Shown piece after piece: positions 33,770 to 44,794 of a stretch of DNA of 64,000 nt (position 1 is its first letter; the number at the start of each line of letters is the position of its first letter). Below the pieces are notes generated by a model, which was given only the letters and a program-made list of their open reading frames with translations, was not told the DNA's origin and ran no database searches. Source of the DNA: Ignelater luminosus (lineage: Eukaryota > Arthropoda > Insecta > Coleoptera > Elateridae). The DNA lies in NCBI GenBank assembly GCA_011009095.1, contig VTPC01090592.1, positions 45,538 to 109,537 on the forward strand, in the 5' to 3' direction. The translations under genes were made by a program, and so were the position numbers.

Positions 33770-35020
33770 TAATCTTGCGGCTGCATTTGCCACCTTTTGA
33801 AAAACGGGATATGTATTAGAATGTTTGTCACGTTACACGCATTGCATCGTTGTTATAATGGTTGCCTAATTTTATGTTCTTTTTAAAGAATAATTAATGT
33901 GAAGGAATGCAACTAATCTAAAATAAAATGTTAAATAGCACATTCTTTTCAATGTCCGTAGCTAAGAATAAAAAAAAATAACTACAAAATAAAAATTGGT
34001 TTACAATTCATTAATAAAATTAATTCACCCTCTCACATAAACATTACAAATAAAAAACATTCAGTAGCTAACAACATAAATAATAATACGATCGCAATAG
34101 GTTAATAACATAAAGAGGAATTATTAAAAATAAGAATTTTTTAACATATTTATTTATTCAAAAACAGTAAAAAGACAAATCCAGTAAATCGTCGTTCATA
34201 TTGTTTTCAAACCAGTACGATATTTTCTTCGACTACCATAATCTGGTGGTGTAAGTTCTTGCACGGTTGTTATTTTGTAAGGATATAACTTCAGTTGCTG
34301 TTTAACAATTTTCTGACATGTACGTAAAGGGATACTCGTTTGAAGTGAAATTCTGCGAAGTGAGGTTTGTGGATTTTTTCGATTACTTGTCTCACTTCTT
34401 CGACAGCTTCAGTACTCACAGCAGGTCTTTCTGAAGATTTACCCTTCTCAACAGATACTGTTCTAGCAAATCAACTAACTACCTCTTCAATGTGAGTAAC
34501 TAAAGCATTATCCGGACCATTAACATCAAGAAACCAGATTCTAAATTATCTTTGCAAGCTTGAATAGAATATGTCCAATTTCCCTCCTGAACTACACTAT
34601 TTCGGTAATAAGACATAACGATAAAAGTGTCTTGTTGAACAGTATAGACCATTGTTTACAATACTGCTGAAAATAAATTTTATTGATATTTTTTAATGTT
34701 TACAGTACGTAAGAGTCTTACTGTGATTACACAGACACAGCACAAGAACAACTTTAGTCTTGAAAAAGATCTATTCGTACAATAAACACATTTAGAGAGA
34801 AAGAATGCGGAACAATACAACAAATTTCAGCACAAGATTAACTAAATTGCTTGATGCAGGACAATGACATTTGCAATTGACAAATGACAGAAAACAAATA
34901 CGTAGTAGTTGTTGAAATAAATGAACAAGGCGGCACATCAAAATTAGATTCCATAGCCAACTGGACTCAAGAACTTTTATAAACACTTTGTATAACATGT
35001 CCTGTAAAGTTACGGGAACA
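33770..35020 (-). repeat. Dispersed repeat, long copy (partner near 61 kb)
   Basis: Two blocks of this region recur in reverse orientation near 61 kb: 33,770-33,880 (with cgttgttataatggttgcctaa) matches 61,240-61,330, and 34,800-35,010 (with ccatagccaactgga) matches 60,990-61,150. The 61-kb copy lacks the middle. The middle here contains a transposase fragment, so this is a DNA transposon, with the 61-kb copy its internally deleted derivative. Confidence 0.72.
34165..34652 (-). pseudogene. Tc1/IS630-like transposase N-terminal fragment
   Basis: An ATG at 34652 (minus strand) opens MVYTVQQDTFIVMSYYRNSV, the start of a large family of insect IS630/Tc1-like transposases with an N-terminal helix-turn-helix. 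A frameshifted continuation contains a VEEV-like acidic helix, NFTSNEYPFTYMSENC-type sequence and, near 34,200, a YWFENNMNDDLLDLSF stretch that precedes the first catalytic Asp in this family. The catalytic core is gone. The arrangement within the repeat at 33,770-35,020 makes it that element's former transposase. Confidence 0.62.
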
Positions 35021-35079
35021 TGGCAACAGATCAACAGACAGACTATGTACTATGTACGAATTCAAATATGAAATTTTCG

Positions 35080-35660
35080 TAATATCGTCAAACACGTCTT
35101 TATTATTCTTTTATTACGTCTTGTGTCTTACCGGTCTAACATGCGAACGACGACTGCTCGATTGTCGGGAATGGGATCAACTCTACATCTCGGCCATCCT
35201 GATTATCGGACGCCTCAGACGATGTTTCATCGGGATCGGACTCGTGCGGACACCATGGCTTCATCTGGTCTGCGCAGGATATGATTTTATCTAAACCTTT
35301 TCCGATACCTCGTTTGTGGACTACCTAACGATCCAATCCTTTTTCATCACTTCATAGGGTCCGAGGAACTTTGGTAGAATTTTGGCCTTGGTAGCGAATT
35401 GCAACCCAATCACCAATTTTGAATATTCTGTTTATTTTCTCTTTCTACTTTTGGCATGAACTTCTTAGTCTCTCTCTAATTCTTCTCTCCCTTCTTCAAA
35501 CAGGTTAACGCATTCTTTTTCTATTATTTCTTGTATACGAATTTCTTAAGGGTGGGATCCCGAAGCGACTTAGTGAAATTTCCTGCTATAGCATTACATG
35601 GCTTACAATAGGGAAAACATGTCACCATTGCGTTGCGATTTTCTCAATAACGGATTAGGC
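35080..35660 (-). mobile_element. Ty3/gypsy integrase C-terminal remnant
   Basis: Read on the minus strand this contains KIGDWVAIRYQGQNSTKV (about 35,420-35,370), the small C-terminal beta-barrel of gypsy integrases. It is followed by ADQMKPW (about 35,265) and a Ser/Asp/Glu-rich tail SDPDETSSEASDNQ (about 35,240-35,200). Upstream is a charged helix before the barrel. Stops occur within. The catalytic core is not here. Confidence 0.68.
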
Positions 35661-37320
35661 GATTTTAAAAATTCTTGCTTTGTCGTAATCTACAAGCTTA
35701 CCTCTTCGGGATGAAATATTTGGAACATAATTGATGCAGTATTAAAGTAAATATGATGATGTAAATTTCACTGAAATTTTGCATAGAATTTTAACACCAT
35801 TTTTTGTTGTCTACTGATTTTATTTATTAACAGATGTACACTATAATACCTCATTCCAAACAGGACAATATTTTACGTAATATGATCCAAGATTGGTTTA
35901 AATTTTGTTACTGACTGTATGGATTTTAAAGCCAATCAAATCAAATAAAAAAAAATTTATATTATTGTTTTATTCATATTAAGTAGTAGTAGATAATACA
36001 ATCTATTAAGTAATCGATGTTGTTTTTAAAGAAGTTTAGAGGTCCTGGAGAAAAAAAAAGAAAAAAATGCTTTTATTTTATTAAAATCAATGCTACATGG
36101 GTTATTTATAAAAATGCAGGGTGTGGAAATTTCAAAACAAAAAGCTAATATTCTCCTCGCTAAAAAAATATCTAGCAAAATACATTTATTAATGATTATT
36201 GTTCAACTAAAATAGAGCACAATGCATAAAATTTAAACAACTAGCTTTTAGTATTTCAAACCTAGAAGATTCAAAAACCTGTGGTAAAAACAACAATAAT
36301 CATTGAAACAATCATGTACATACACCTAACTGAAAGCACATTTTTATTTTAAAGGTTGTTGTAATAATCAGCAACGTGACCAGAAATTTATGTTTGGGGG
36401 GGGGAGCTTGTCAAATTACAATCAAAACAAATGGTCTTGATAATAAAATTTGAAAAAAGTCGAACTTTAAACTTTTGATTATTTTACTGCGTCAGTTAAA
36501 TAACATTTTTCTAAGAGAATGTGTCATAGAAGTACTAACATTGAATGCAGGTCATTACCTACCGTTTATTCGCTATCATCGTGAACCGTGCGAGGTTTCC
36601 CCGTACAGTTTGTTATGGCAAAGCGAGCGAAACTAAAAAATCGACATCAGAGCCAATCCAGGTGACAAACAATTTTACAAAGGGTAACTACGATGCATTT
36701 GTCTTACAGTTACGGAATTATTGGTTCTCAAAAATGCGTGCAGACAGATTAACTTTCGTCTGCGTTTGTCAAAATATCAAAAACTCTGTACACAACATTC
36801 AACATCAGGGAAGACAATCTGAATCGCAGTTATATTTTCATAAAATGTACTTCACTGCTGGATTAAACTTTTAAGCACTTATCATGTTAAAAGTATTTTC
36901 ATTAGTTTTTGCTTCTTTTGTATATTTCTTCTTTGTTTTGTTTGATTTTAATTTCTTCCGTTTTGTTTTTCTTTTATTAAATTGTACTTCATCACTAATT
37001 CTTTTCGTACAATTAGTACTTCAAAATATATTTGATAAAATTCGGGTAACTTTATTTTCAATAATTAAATAATTTATTTTCGCAAGCAGGTACAAGAGAT
37101 ATTCTAAATGACTGCTACTTGAATATTTAAATCAATAAACATTTTTCGTTTTGATAATAAATGTAAAAATGTTTAGTCAATACCCAGTAATCATAATTTT
37201 AAAAATAATGAAAAATCAATGTGTTTTTAATTTTTCCCTGGACATTTGATCGTGAATATAAAAGTAAACCCGAGTTTCTTCTAGCAAGATTAATTTATTA
37301 CTAGTTGCGGAAGTCCGCCG
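35661..37320. other. AT-rich DNA, no gene recognised
   Basis: No gene is supported. There is a run of nine G at about 36,398. The plus-strand frame at 36545-36874 and the hydrophobic frame at 36884-37072 show no domain. Confidence 0.4.
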
Positions 37321-37520
37321 TTTCACCTCTAGGCCCTCGCTCAGCCGCTCTGCGGCTCCGATCGAGGCTGACGCCTGCGGCGTCGCTTCGTCGCGCTTTC
37401 GGCACTCCGACCCTTTCTAAGCCTCTTGGACTTAAAAGAGTGTGACCGCCTTCGGACTTCGGCGGTCCACCGGTCGGGCTCGCTTTCGTTCACAAATGCA
37501 TCGCACACGATCTTCGCAGG
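37321..37520. repeat. GC-rich cluster of short perfect hairpins
   Basis: Within AT-rich surroundings lies about 200 bp of GC-rich sequence containing successive perfect stems: AGCCGC-TCT-GCGGCT (37343-37357), GACGCC-TGC-GGCGTC (37370-37384) and GACCGCC with GGCGGTC (37444-37467, 10-base loop). A minus-strand frame across it (37341-37523) is Arg-rich and probably meaningless. Function is unknown; a SINE-like or transposon-derived structured segment is possible. Confidence 0.65.
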
Positions 37521-37814
37521 CAACAGTACCTACGTATCTAAACTATTACGTGCAGTTTGCCAATTGACAACACTGCTTTGTGGTAGCCTCTTTGCTCACG
37601 TCTGTGAAAGTAATCTACTTTTTATAATTCCAACTTTATACTGCCATTAATAGATGACGCCAGTTCCTAAACGTCAATTAACTAGTAAATACGTAGAAAG
37701 ATATGAATAGAAGGCATGCAATTTTCTGTCAACTAAACCCCAGCCTTAAGATGTTCGCATCTTAACGCCCACCATAACTTCAAATGGAGTCGATACTTTT
37801 TTGGTAGGTGTTGT

Positions 37815-38480
37815 TCACGAAAGTTTGTAACTTGTCGATATGCTTATAGCAATTTTCAGGTTTGTCTGTTGATACTTCGTCAGTGCAGGGATGCTTATCT
37901 GGTTTACCCTTTCAACTTGCCCACTACCCCTTGGTACACCTGTGGTGATTAAGATGTGCTTGATGTCTTTTTCTCTGCAGTACTTAGCAAACTGGGTAGA
38001 TAAAAAAGCAGCTTTGAGATTAGAAATTATTCTTCTGGGATTTCTAAATATGACGCTTTGTATTTCTAGCTTCTTAATAGTTTCCTGTGTTGTGGTGGTC
38101 TTCGTTGAATATAACCACACAAATTTAGTAAAATCATCTATTACCACTAATATGTACTTGTATCCTTAACTCGTTGAGGTTAATGACCCCAGATGGTCGA
38201 GGTGGTAAGTATCTAAAGGTAAACTCACTTTTATCGATCGGATGCAGATAGCCTTCTTGTTTGTTCTTCTTTTTTTTCGATAGTGTACATTCTCTATTGT
38301 ACATTTACCTTGCCTTTTAACTTAGGTATCCAGTATTCGCGTAAGATAATCTCTTTGGTTTTTTCGTACCAAAATAACAATTATTATTTGCTACCTTGAT
38401 TATTTTGTTTTGCATCTTCTTTGAAACCACTGGTAAATTTCGTTCATCATGCTGTTTATATAATACTTCGTGCTCTGTCA
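37815..38480 (-). mobile_element. Ty3/gypsy integrase core remnant
   Basis: Minus-strand pieces include KKNKQEGYLHPIDKSE (about 38,260-38,220, the linker after the zinc module), VIDDFTKFVWLYSTKTT (38,147-38,090, with the first catalytic Asp), a region where the second Asp is replaced (ISNLKAAF, about 38,020), and GVPRGSGQVERVN (about 37,930) with the catalytic Glu. The order and spacing are those of a gypsy integrase. The zinc module upstream (about 38,300-38,400) is barely legible. It lies just left of the Harbinger element. Confidence 0.8.
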
Positions 38481-38666
38481 GATAGTCGTTGTTAAGTACT
38501 TTAATTTATTTTTTAAATTGCCACCGTGCCTCGCTCTGCAAACTACCCCCATTCCCATTCTCGCTAAGCATTCTTGCTGACCGAGCAGGTGAAATTCGCC
38601 CTCTTGTGTCTCCAACCGTGACCCTCCGAGGAGTGAACACGCGGAGTGTAAAATTAACGAAACTAA

Positions 38667-38700
38667 TGCCCGGTTTCTGAAAGCTATTTATCTAACCGAT
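38667..38700 (+). repeat. Left terminal inverted repeat of Harbinger
   Basis: TGCCCGGTTTCTGAAAG is followed by related subterminal sequence with accgataaagttatgca. It matches the right end in reverse complement. Confidence 0.85.
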
Positions 38701-39102
38701 AAAGTTATGCATTCTATAAATCGCCAAAAGGTGTTTCTGAAACGCTATGTTGTATTTATGGAACCGATATCGGCTTCATAAGTTATCGGAGCAAGTTGGG
38801 TGCGATAAGTTATGTAGCGCCGGCGCATTCTACAGCACTCGAAGTTTCGCGCGGATTTTTTTCAATTATCGTTTGCTAGTAGGAGGTTATGATTAAAGTG
38901 TTGGATAGTGTGTAACAGTTTTTGTTTTTCTAGTGTTCTTTTTAAATTTTGTACAATTTAATTTTATTATAAATAATATTTAAAGACTATTTTAGATTTT
39001 TTTTACATTTTTTGTGTAGTGATTGTATTATTATTGGGTGTAAGTAATGTCATAGAATGCACATAACTTATTAAAGACAATTAACGACTTTTTAGAGTGG
39101 AA

Positions 39103-40333
39103 ATGAATTACTTATCTTCATCTTCCGACGAAGAAGTTTTAGATGCCGTGGCTGAAATTGAAAGACCTCGACTATTCCGGCCTCGACCAAACCCCTTCGA
39201 TAAATACACTGATGGGGAGTTTCGTACAAGATATAGATTACTAAAAAACACCACGGTCGTTGTCATAGGGTTATTGGAGGAGGAATTATCACCCATGACT
39301 TTACGTAATCATTCTTTATCAGCAGGAGATCAAATATTAGTAACATTAAGATTTTATGCTACAGGTAAATATCTGGTTTTTGTTAAATTTATAATTTTTA
39401 TATTTAAACATATAAAATGTAAGTCTGTCGTTAATAACTTGACGCCAATGTTAACATGTAAAAATTGTAAAAATGTTTAGAAAATAATTTTTACTTTTAG
39501 TTTGAATGTTTACTACATACTTAAATATTTTATTTACATATGCTTAGGCTCTTTTCAAATACTGGTTGGGGATGATTACGGAATACACAAAAGCACAGTC
39601 TGCAGGATTATTAAAAAGGTATCTCGGCAACTGGCTTCTTTAAGGCCACACTTCATTAAAATGGATGCAACACCAGCAGACGTATTAGCAACCAAAACAA
39701 AATTTTATAATATTCGAAATTTTCCCAATGTTATTGGTTGTGTTGACGGAAGCCACATCAGAATTCTTTCACCGGGGGGGTGAAAATGGAGAAGTATTTC
39801 GGAACAGGAAGGGATATTTCTCAATAAATGTCCAGGCAGTTTGCGATGCAGACTTAAAAATTAAAAACATAGATGCTCGTTGGCCAGGTGCGATACATGA
39901 CAGCAGTGTGTGGAATGCATCATTGTTGTCTGCCCAGTTTGAAGCAGGAGAATTCCCTGGCTGCTTATTATTAGGGGATAGTGCTTATGCATTAAAAGAT
40001 TACATGATGACTCCACTTCTGAATCCAACCACATCAGCAGAACAAAACTACAATAATGCACATATTCAAACCCGAAACTGCATTGAAAGATGTTTTGGGG
40101 TTTGGAAAAGGCGATTTGCTTGCCTCTCTTTGGGATTAAGAACCAAAGTGGATACCACCTTGGTAATTATTGTAGCAACTGCAGTCCTGCATAATATAGC
40201 TATCAATGAAAACGATACTAATAATTTTGAAGATGTGGTTGTTGATGAGGAAGTGGAACAAGAAGTGATGCAGGTTAATAATGGAGGAGGAAATGCAGTT
40301 AGGAGAGCCTTAATAGAAAATGTTTTTGCGTAA
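39103..40333 (+). pseudogene. Harbinger transposase (HARBI1-like nuclease), one intron, one frameshift
   Basis: Exon 1 runs from ATG at 39103 to 39364 and ends LVTLRFYATG at a GTAAAT donor. The 183-bp intron (39365-39547) ends in a TTAG acceptor. Exon 2 resumes in phase with SFQILVGDDYGIHKSTVCRI, the HARBI1 N-terminal helix-turn-helix. The DDE core has Asp at 39745 (GCVDGSHI), Asp at 39977 (LGDSAY) and Glu at 40085 (IERCFG). The frame breaks at a run of seven G (39774-39780) just after HIRILSPGG: a TGA follows at 39781, while the adjacent frame carries the rest to TAA at 40333. The N-terminus is Ser/Glu-rich. The enzyme nicks transposon ends; in this family it needs the Myb-like partner to enter the nucleus and bind DNA. 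Confidence 0.88.
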
Positions 40334-40363
40334 GTTTACTTTATTACTTAATATTACTATTAT

Positions 40364-41936
40364 TTACACATTTAAACTTTGCATGTTTTTAATATCTAAT
40401 TCGTACAGTTGTTTTTTATATTCCATTTCGTTACATTTGGCTTCTAACTCTTTTTGTTTGATGGCAATTTCCATTTCGTGTAGGACCTTATTATTTTGGA
40501 TTTCTTGCTTTATTACTTCTAACTGAGATTTTTTAATTTCCTCCTCTATTTTCAAAATTTTCATTTTTTGTTTTTGTATTTGTTCATCGTACTGGTCCTT
40601 AAGATTTTTTCTTTTTACAACTCTATTTGTAAGAATTTCTAACTGGGTTTTCTTTTTTTCAGGAATCTTTGATAATTTCCTCTTCTGGCCATGAGAGGAT
40701 GTGCTCTGCTGTAGAGTGGACGAAGGCACTTCATGTGGCATCTCTTGAGAAGGCCCAGGCTTATCAACAGTGCTTTCCTCTAATAATTCTTCCATATTTT
40801 CTTCTGTATCTGTAATTATATTATCATTATTATTATTAGAATAGGTAGATACTATATTCACTTATTGTGTTTTATCATGCTGCATAATATGATGTTATTT
40901 AGATTAATTAACTAATAAAAGGGTAGAAACAAAATGTAATTACATAAATAAAAGTGTTATAAATAGTTGTGCTATTATATATTTATAGTGAATAAAGAGA
41001 TCATAGAGTGCAACACACTTTATATTTATTACCTTCAAGATTAACTGCATCTTCTGTGCAGAAAATGACATTCTCGTTTATAGCTGAAATTTATATATAT
41101 CTATTAATTTAATGACCAAATTATTAATACGTTATTTTTATAAAATAAGAAGAATTGTGTATAACTGCAACTAAAAATGAACATGTACATAATATATTTA
41201 ACATTGGTTGAATTAAAAGTAAAATGTAAACTAAATATTGACCACAATTCCTATTATCTTATAACAATAATGTATACCTACTAAATACAAAAGCATATAC
41301 ATACCATTTGCTAAAAAACTACAATTGCTTTCTTCTTGCACTGATTTCTGGGGCGTGCTTGTTGATTTTGCACCTGTACCTGTGGTGAAAAATGTTTCTG
41401 CAAAAATGATGTACTATATGAATAGACTCATAATTAAAGAGTATAATAGTTATAATAATAACTACCTGATGGATAATCAGCACTCGAATCAAAATTGTTT
41501 GTAAGGGGTTGAAATTGTGCTCTTAGAGTGCAAACTATCTTTTCGTCTAAAATACTGCTCCTAGGAACATACGTGCCACTTCCAGTTTTATAAAAATTTT
41601 TCTGGCAAAAAAATTTCAATAAATATGTATCTCTTGAGGAGAGGTACCTCATAATTTTAATTATATTTACCGTATCTTCATTTAAGTTGCTTCTTGCATT
41701 TTTCTTTAAAATATCATAAAGCGCACGCAGTTGTTTAGAGGTTCTTGGCCCTGTTTGCGCTTGGCAATTATACTCATTTGCAATGTGTTCCCATGCAACA
41801 TTTTTTTGTTCTATATTTACCGCATCCGTTTTTTTATTATCTACTATGTGCAGATATTTGTTGCGGACAATCTCAAACATTAAATGTTTTTCAAATTCCG
41901 TAAAATTACGACTTCTGCTCTTAAGAGTTTTGCCAT
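40364..41936 (-). CDS. Harbinger second protein: Myb/SANT-like DNA binder, four exons
   Basis: Minus-strand exons with consensus junctions in consistent phase: exon 1 about 41936-41466 (donor GTAGTT), exon 2 41397-41305 (93 nt, donor GTATGT), exon 3 41053-41033 (only 21 nt, donor GTAATA), exon 4 40809-40364. Exon 1 has the Trp-helix pattern of the Myb/SANT-like domain: FEIVRNKYLHIVDNKKTD, VAWEHIANEYNCQ, and RTSKQLRALYDILKKNAR. Exons 2-3 are polar. Exon 4 ends in a long Glu/Lys/Gln coiled coil (LEILTNRVVKRKNL to YKKQLYEL). The ATG at 41936 is one base out of frame with the Myb frame (ATGGCAAAACTC); the first in-frame ATG is 41880, inside the domain, so a 1-nt slip may disable the start. Role: binds transposon ends and recruits the nuclease. 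Confidence 0.8.
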
Positions 41937-42314
41937 TTTATATGTTATCAGTTTATCACAGAACAAACCTTTATGTTACACTGCAGAAACTGTTCTGTTC
42001 CCTTCATAATAAGTATGGAATTTTACCACTTTGGCTTAACGGTAAACCGTTCAACCATATAATGCAAAACATATTGCGTTGTTAGAAGACTTCTTGTTAA
42101 TATTTTTTGGCGCCAAAACATATTTGAATGTTTAAAAAATTTGCCGCCTAATTCTGTGATGCGAAGTTTGTCGCAAGTACAGTAGCCACCTATCGGTTTT
42201 TCTCGGAACTACTTAACAAGCTGATAGTTATCAAGCCGATAAATTACAGTACAATATTTTGAGAAACACTTGAGAAGTTTATCGGTTCCATAAAGTTATG
42301 CATCCGATAACTAT

Positions 42315-42348
42315 ATGACACATAACACCACCTTTCAGAAACCGGGCA
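42315..42348 (-). repeat. Right terminal inverted repeat of Harbinger
   Basis: The sequence ends CTTTCAGAAACCGGGCA before the TAA duplicate. The subterminal ataactttatggaaccgat (reverse complement) is shared with the left side. Confidence 0.85.
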
Positions 42349-42429
42349 TAAATAAAGTATAAATAAGTATTGAGCGATGTATATATTTCATTCTTTTTTT
42401 ACACAAAATTCAAAGTTTAGAGTCCACTA

Positions 42430-42690
42430 AACTATCAAACAGTCTTTATAAGGTGTCGTTTCTAATAATTTCATATTTATTTTGATATCTTCATCGTCGT
42501 GTTGCAAGTTTTTGATTCAGTCTATGACATCTGCTTTTATTAATAAGGTAATATGATTTTTGCTAAGTCCTGCATGCTTCATTGTGATTCCAGTACAAGC
42601 AGTAAGATCCAACAAGCTACTCTGGCGTTTAAACTTTTCTTTTCCATTGTCATTTTGAAGGCGGAACAATTGCTTACGATTTTAAAATCC
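42430..42690 (-). pseudogene. Unrecognised coding remnant
   Basis: A minus-strand frame with a single internal TGA reads KRQSSLLDLTACTGITMKHA, AGLSKNHITLLIKADVID, IKNLQHDDEDIKINMKLLET and ends CLIV-stop at about 42,430. The composition is protein-like and the frame is otherwise clean, so it is very probably a decayed gene or the last exon of a transposon protein. I do not recognise the family. Confidence 0.45.
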
Positions 42691-43523
42691 ATTTACGTTA
42701 GGTAGGTCACCGCCAACTGTAACATCTGGACATTCTAAAAGTAAGGCAATAAATAAAAAAGAACGCAAGACACATAATACAAAATTTATTTTCCCAATAA
42801 ATTTCCCCTCAGCAATTCAGATTAACAAGATTATTAGAAATAATTACAAATAACACTGTAAGCTAAATATTAGACTACAGAAAAAAACAAGTTAAACAAT
42901 TGGCATGTAAATAAATAAATTTAAGTTATTTATCAAATTGTAATCACTAATAAGCACAGAAAATAAAATAAATACGGTAAGTTTGTGAATATACACATTC
43001 ATAATTCGTTGTAGAAATCAAATATAGAACCGAAAACTGGAATTCTCTCGTGTCCTATTTCGCTGAAGTGTCAACAACAATTCTCCAAAATTAATTTCAC
43101 AATTAACTCAAGACCAAACAGTTTCAAGAACTGTAGCCAATAGAAAAGATTTTTCCGCCCGAAAATATTGGATGAGACTAAGAACTTGACGAACAGCTAC
43201 CCCTAACTCTTATCCCCAAAATCTATATGGTTCACGGTAGAAATGTGTTTCAAGCGCTAGAAAGAGGAAATTAGAAATCTGTTATTTTCATTTGCAACCA
43301 AAAGAACTCACAATAGTGATTAGATATTAATATTTGAAGGTTAAAGTTTAAAACTTTTCAACTCCTCGTAAGATATAAAGGCATTTGATGTAAAGAAGCT
43401 AATTAGGAAAGTTAGATCAGAGTCTAAGCCATTCCTCTGGCTGTCAAGATTGGCTATATACTATGCATAAGGACTTCGCTACTAGAAAACTAAATATTCG
43501 CAAGTTCCTTTTTTATTTACATA
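42691..43523. other. AT-rich DNA, no gene recognised
   Basis: I see no gene. The last two bases, TA at 43522-43523, are the probable left target duplicate of the mariner that follows. Confidence 0.4.
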
Positions 43524-44788
43524 GGTGTATACCTATGAAATGAGACTTTTTTTTTCAATTTTAAACGTTTATTAACAAAAAATGGTTACAAATTTAATCT
43601 TCAAAATAATAGCCATCGCTAGCGACACATTTTACCCATCTCTCAGACAATTTGTGAATGCCGCGCCAAACAAATTGGCCGTCTTTGGCCGCAAACCAAT
43701 CATCGAGCCATTTTTTGGCTTCTTCGTGAGAATTGAAGCGCTGCTCGGAAAGTGCGTGGCCCATCGATGCAAACAAATGATAATCGGAAGGCGCCAAGTC
43801 TGGTGAGTAAGCCGCATGCACCAGCGGTTCCCAATCGTACGTCTCCACCAATTCCCGGGTCGCTCCTGTTCGATGTGGTGGTGCATTGTCATCAAGAAAA
43901 ATTACTTTGTGACGCCGATCGGCATATTCTGGGCGTTTTCGGTGTATAGCGCTGTTCAAATCGGCCAATTGTCGTTGGTAGCGTGCACCGTCAACTGTTT
44001 CACCTGGTTTTAATAGCTCGTACCAAATCATACCATGCTGATCCCAGAAAACACACAGCATTGCCTTGCGGCCGAAGCGATTTGGTTTGGCCGTTGATTT
44101 TGGCTTGTGGCCGGGCGGACCATACGATCGTTTACGCTTGGGATTGGAGAAATACACCCGTAACGATTCGATTCAAAAAAGACTTCCTTTTGAACCGGGA
44201 GAGCAGCATTTCACAAGTGGTTTTTCGGTTCTCTTGCTGCCTTTCAGTCAGTTCATGCGGCACCCATCTTCCGACCTTTAAAATCATGCCCATGTCTTTC
44301 AAACGTTTGCAAATGGTTTTTTGGGTCACTCCCAACTGCTCTGCCATCATTTCTTGCGTTTGACCATCATCTTCATTCAACAATGCTTGCAATTCGGTGT
44401 CCTCAAACTTTTTCGGTGGCCGGCCACGTTCCTCGTTCTCCACGCTAAAATCACCACTTCGGAATTTTTCAAACCACCTGAAGCACTGTGCTCTGCTTAG
44501 AGCATGTCCACCGTAAGCTTCTATAAGCATTTGATGAGCTTGACAAGCGTTTTTCTTCAATTGATAACAGAAAATCAACGATGTCCGCAAATCGTAGTTT
44601 GAAGGCACGAAATTCGACATTTTTAAGAGCGAAAAAAATGCGTTGTTGTATGAAACATCACAAACAATGAATTGAATATTGTTGACAGATGACAGACGAA
44701 AAAAATAAGACATTTGGGACAGTTTAAAAATACTCCTAGCGACATCTGTGGTCTAATAACTGAAAGTCTCATTTCATAGGTATACACC
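43524..44788 (-). mobile_element. Mariner transposon 1 (DD34D), 1265 bp
   Basis: Both ends read GGTGTATACCTATGAAATGA followed by GACTTT (43524 onward; the reverse complement ends at 44788). TA lies outside the left end; the right neighbour is TG, so one target copy has mutated. The length and the single intronless transposase on the minus strand are typical of mariner. It sits immediately beside the hAT-like fragment starting at 44,795. Confidence 0.9.
43594..44620 (-). pseudogene. Mariner transposase 1, first catalytic Asp deleted
   Basis: Start MSNFVPSNYDLR at 44620. An N-terminal HTH pair with CFRWFEKFRSGDFSVENEER follows, then QLGVTQKTICKRLKDMG and the WVPHELTERQ linker (about 44,290-44,250). 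At about 44,155 the frame changes directly after FLNRIVTG: roughly 14 bases carrying the first catalytic aspartate are missing. The downstream frame (44,157-43,594) keeps the FLDDNAPPH Asp and the SPDLAPSDYH Asp, with 34 residues between them, and ends normally. No other stop interrupts it. The enzyme is therefore catalytically dead but otherwise well preserved. Confidence 0.88.
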
Positions 44789-44794
44789 TGGTAC

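Larger units (their letters stand above)
38667..42348 (+). mobile_element. PIF/Harbinger DNA transposon, complete boundaries
   Basis: Both ends read TGCCCGGTTTCTGAAAG (38667 onward; reverse complement ending at 42348). They are flanked by TAA on each side (38664-38666 and 42349-42351), the 3-bp TWA duplication typical of Harbinger. Inside are the two genes characteristic of the superfamily: a DDE transposase (plus strand) and a Myb/SANT-like DNA-binding protein (minus strand), transcribed toward each other with stops only about 30 bp apart. Subterminal sequence around accgataa is repeated near both ends. The element is 3.68 kb. It is inactive by itself because of a transposase frameshift. Confidence 0.93.
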
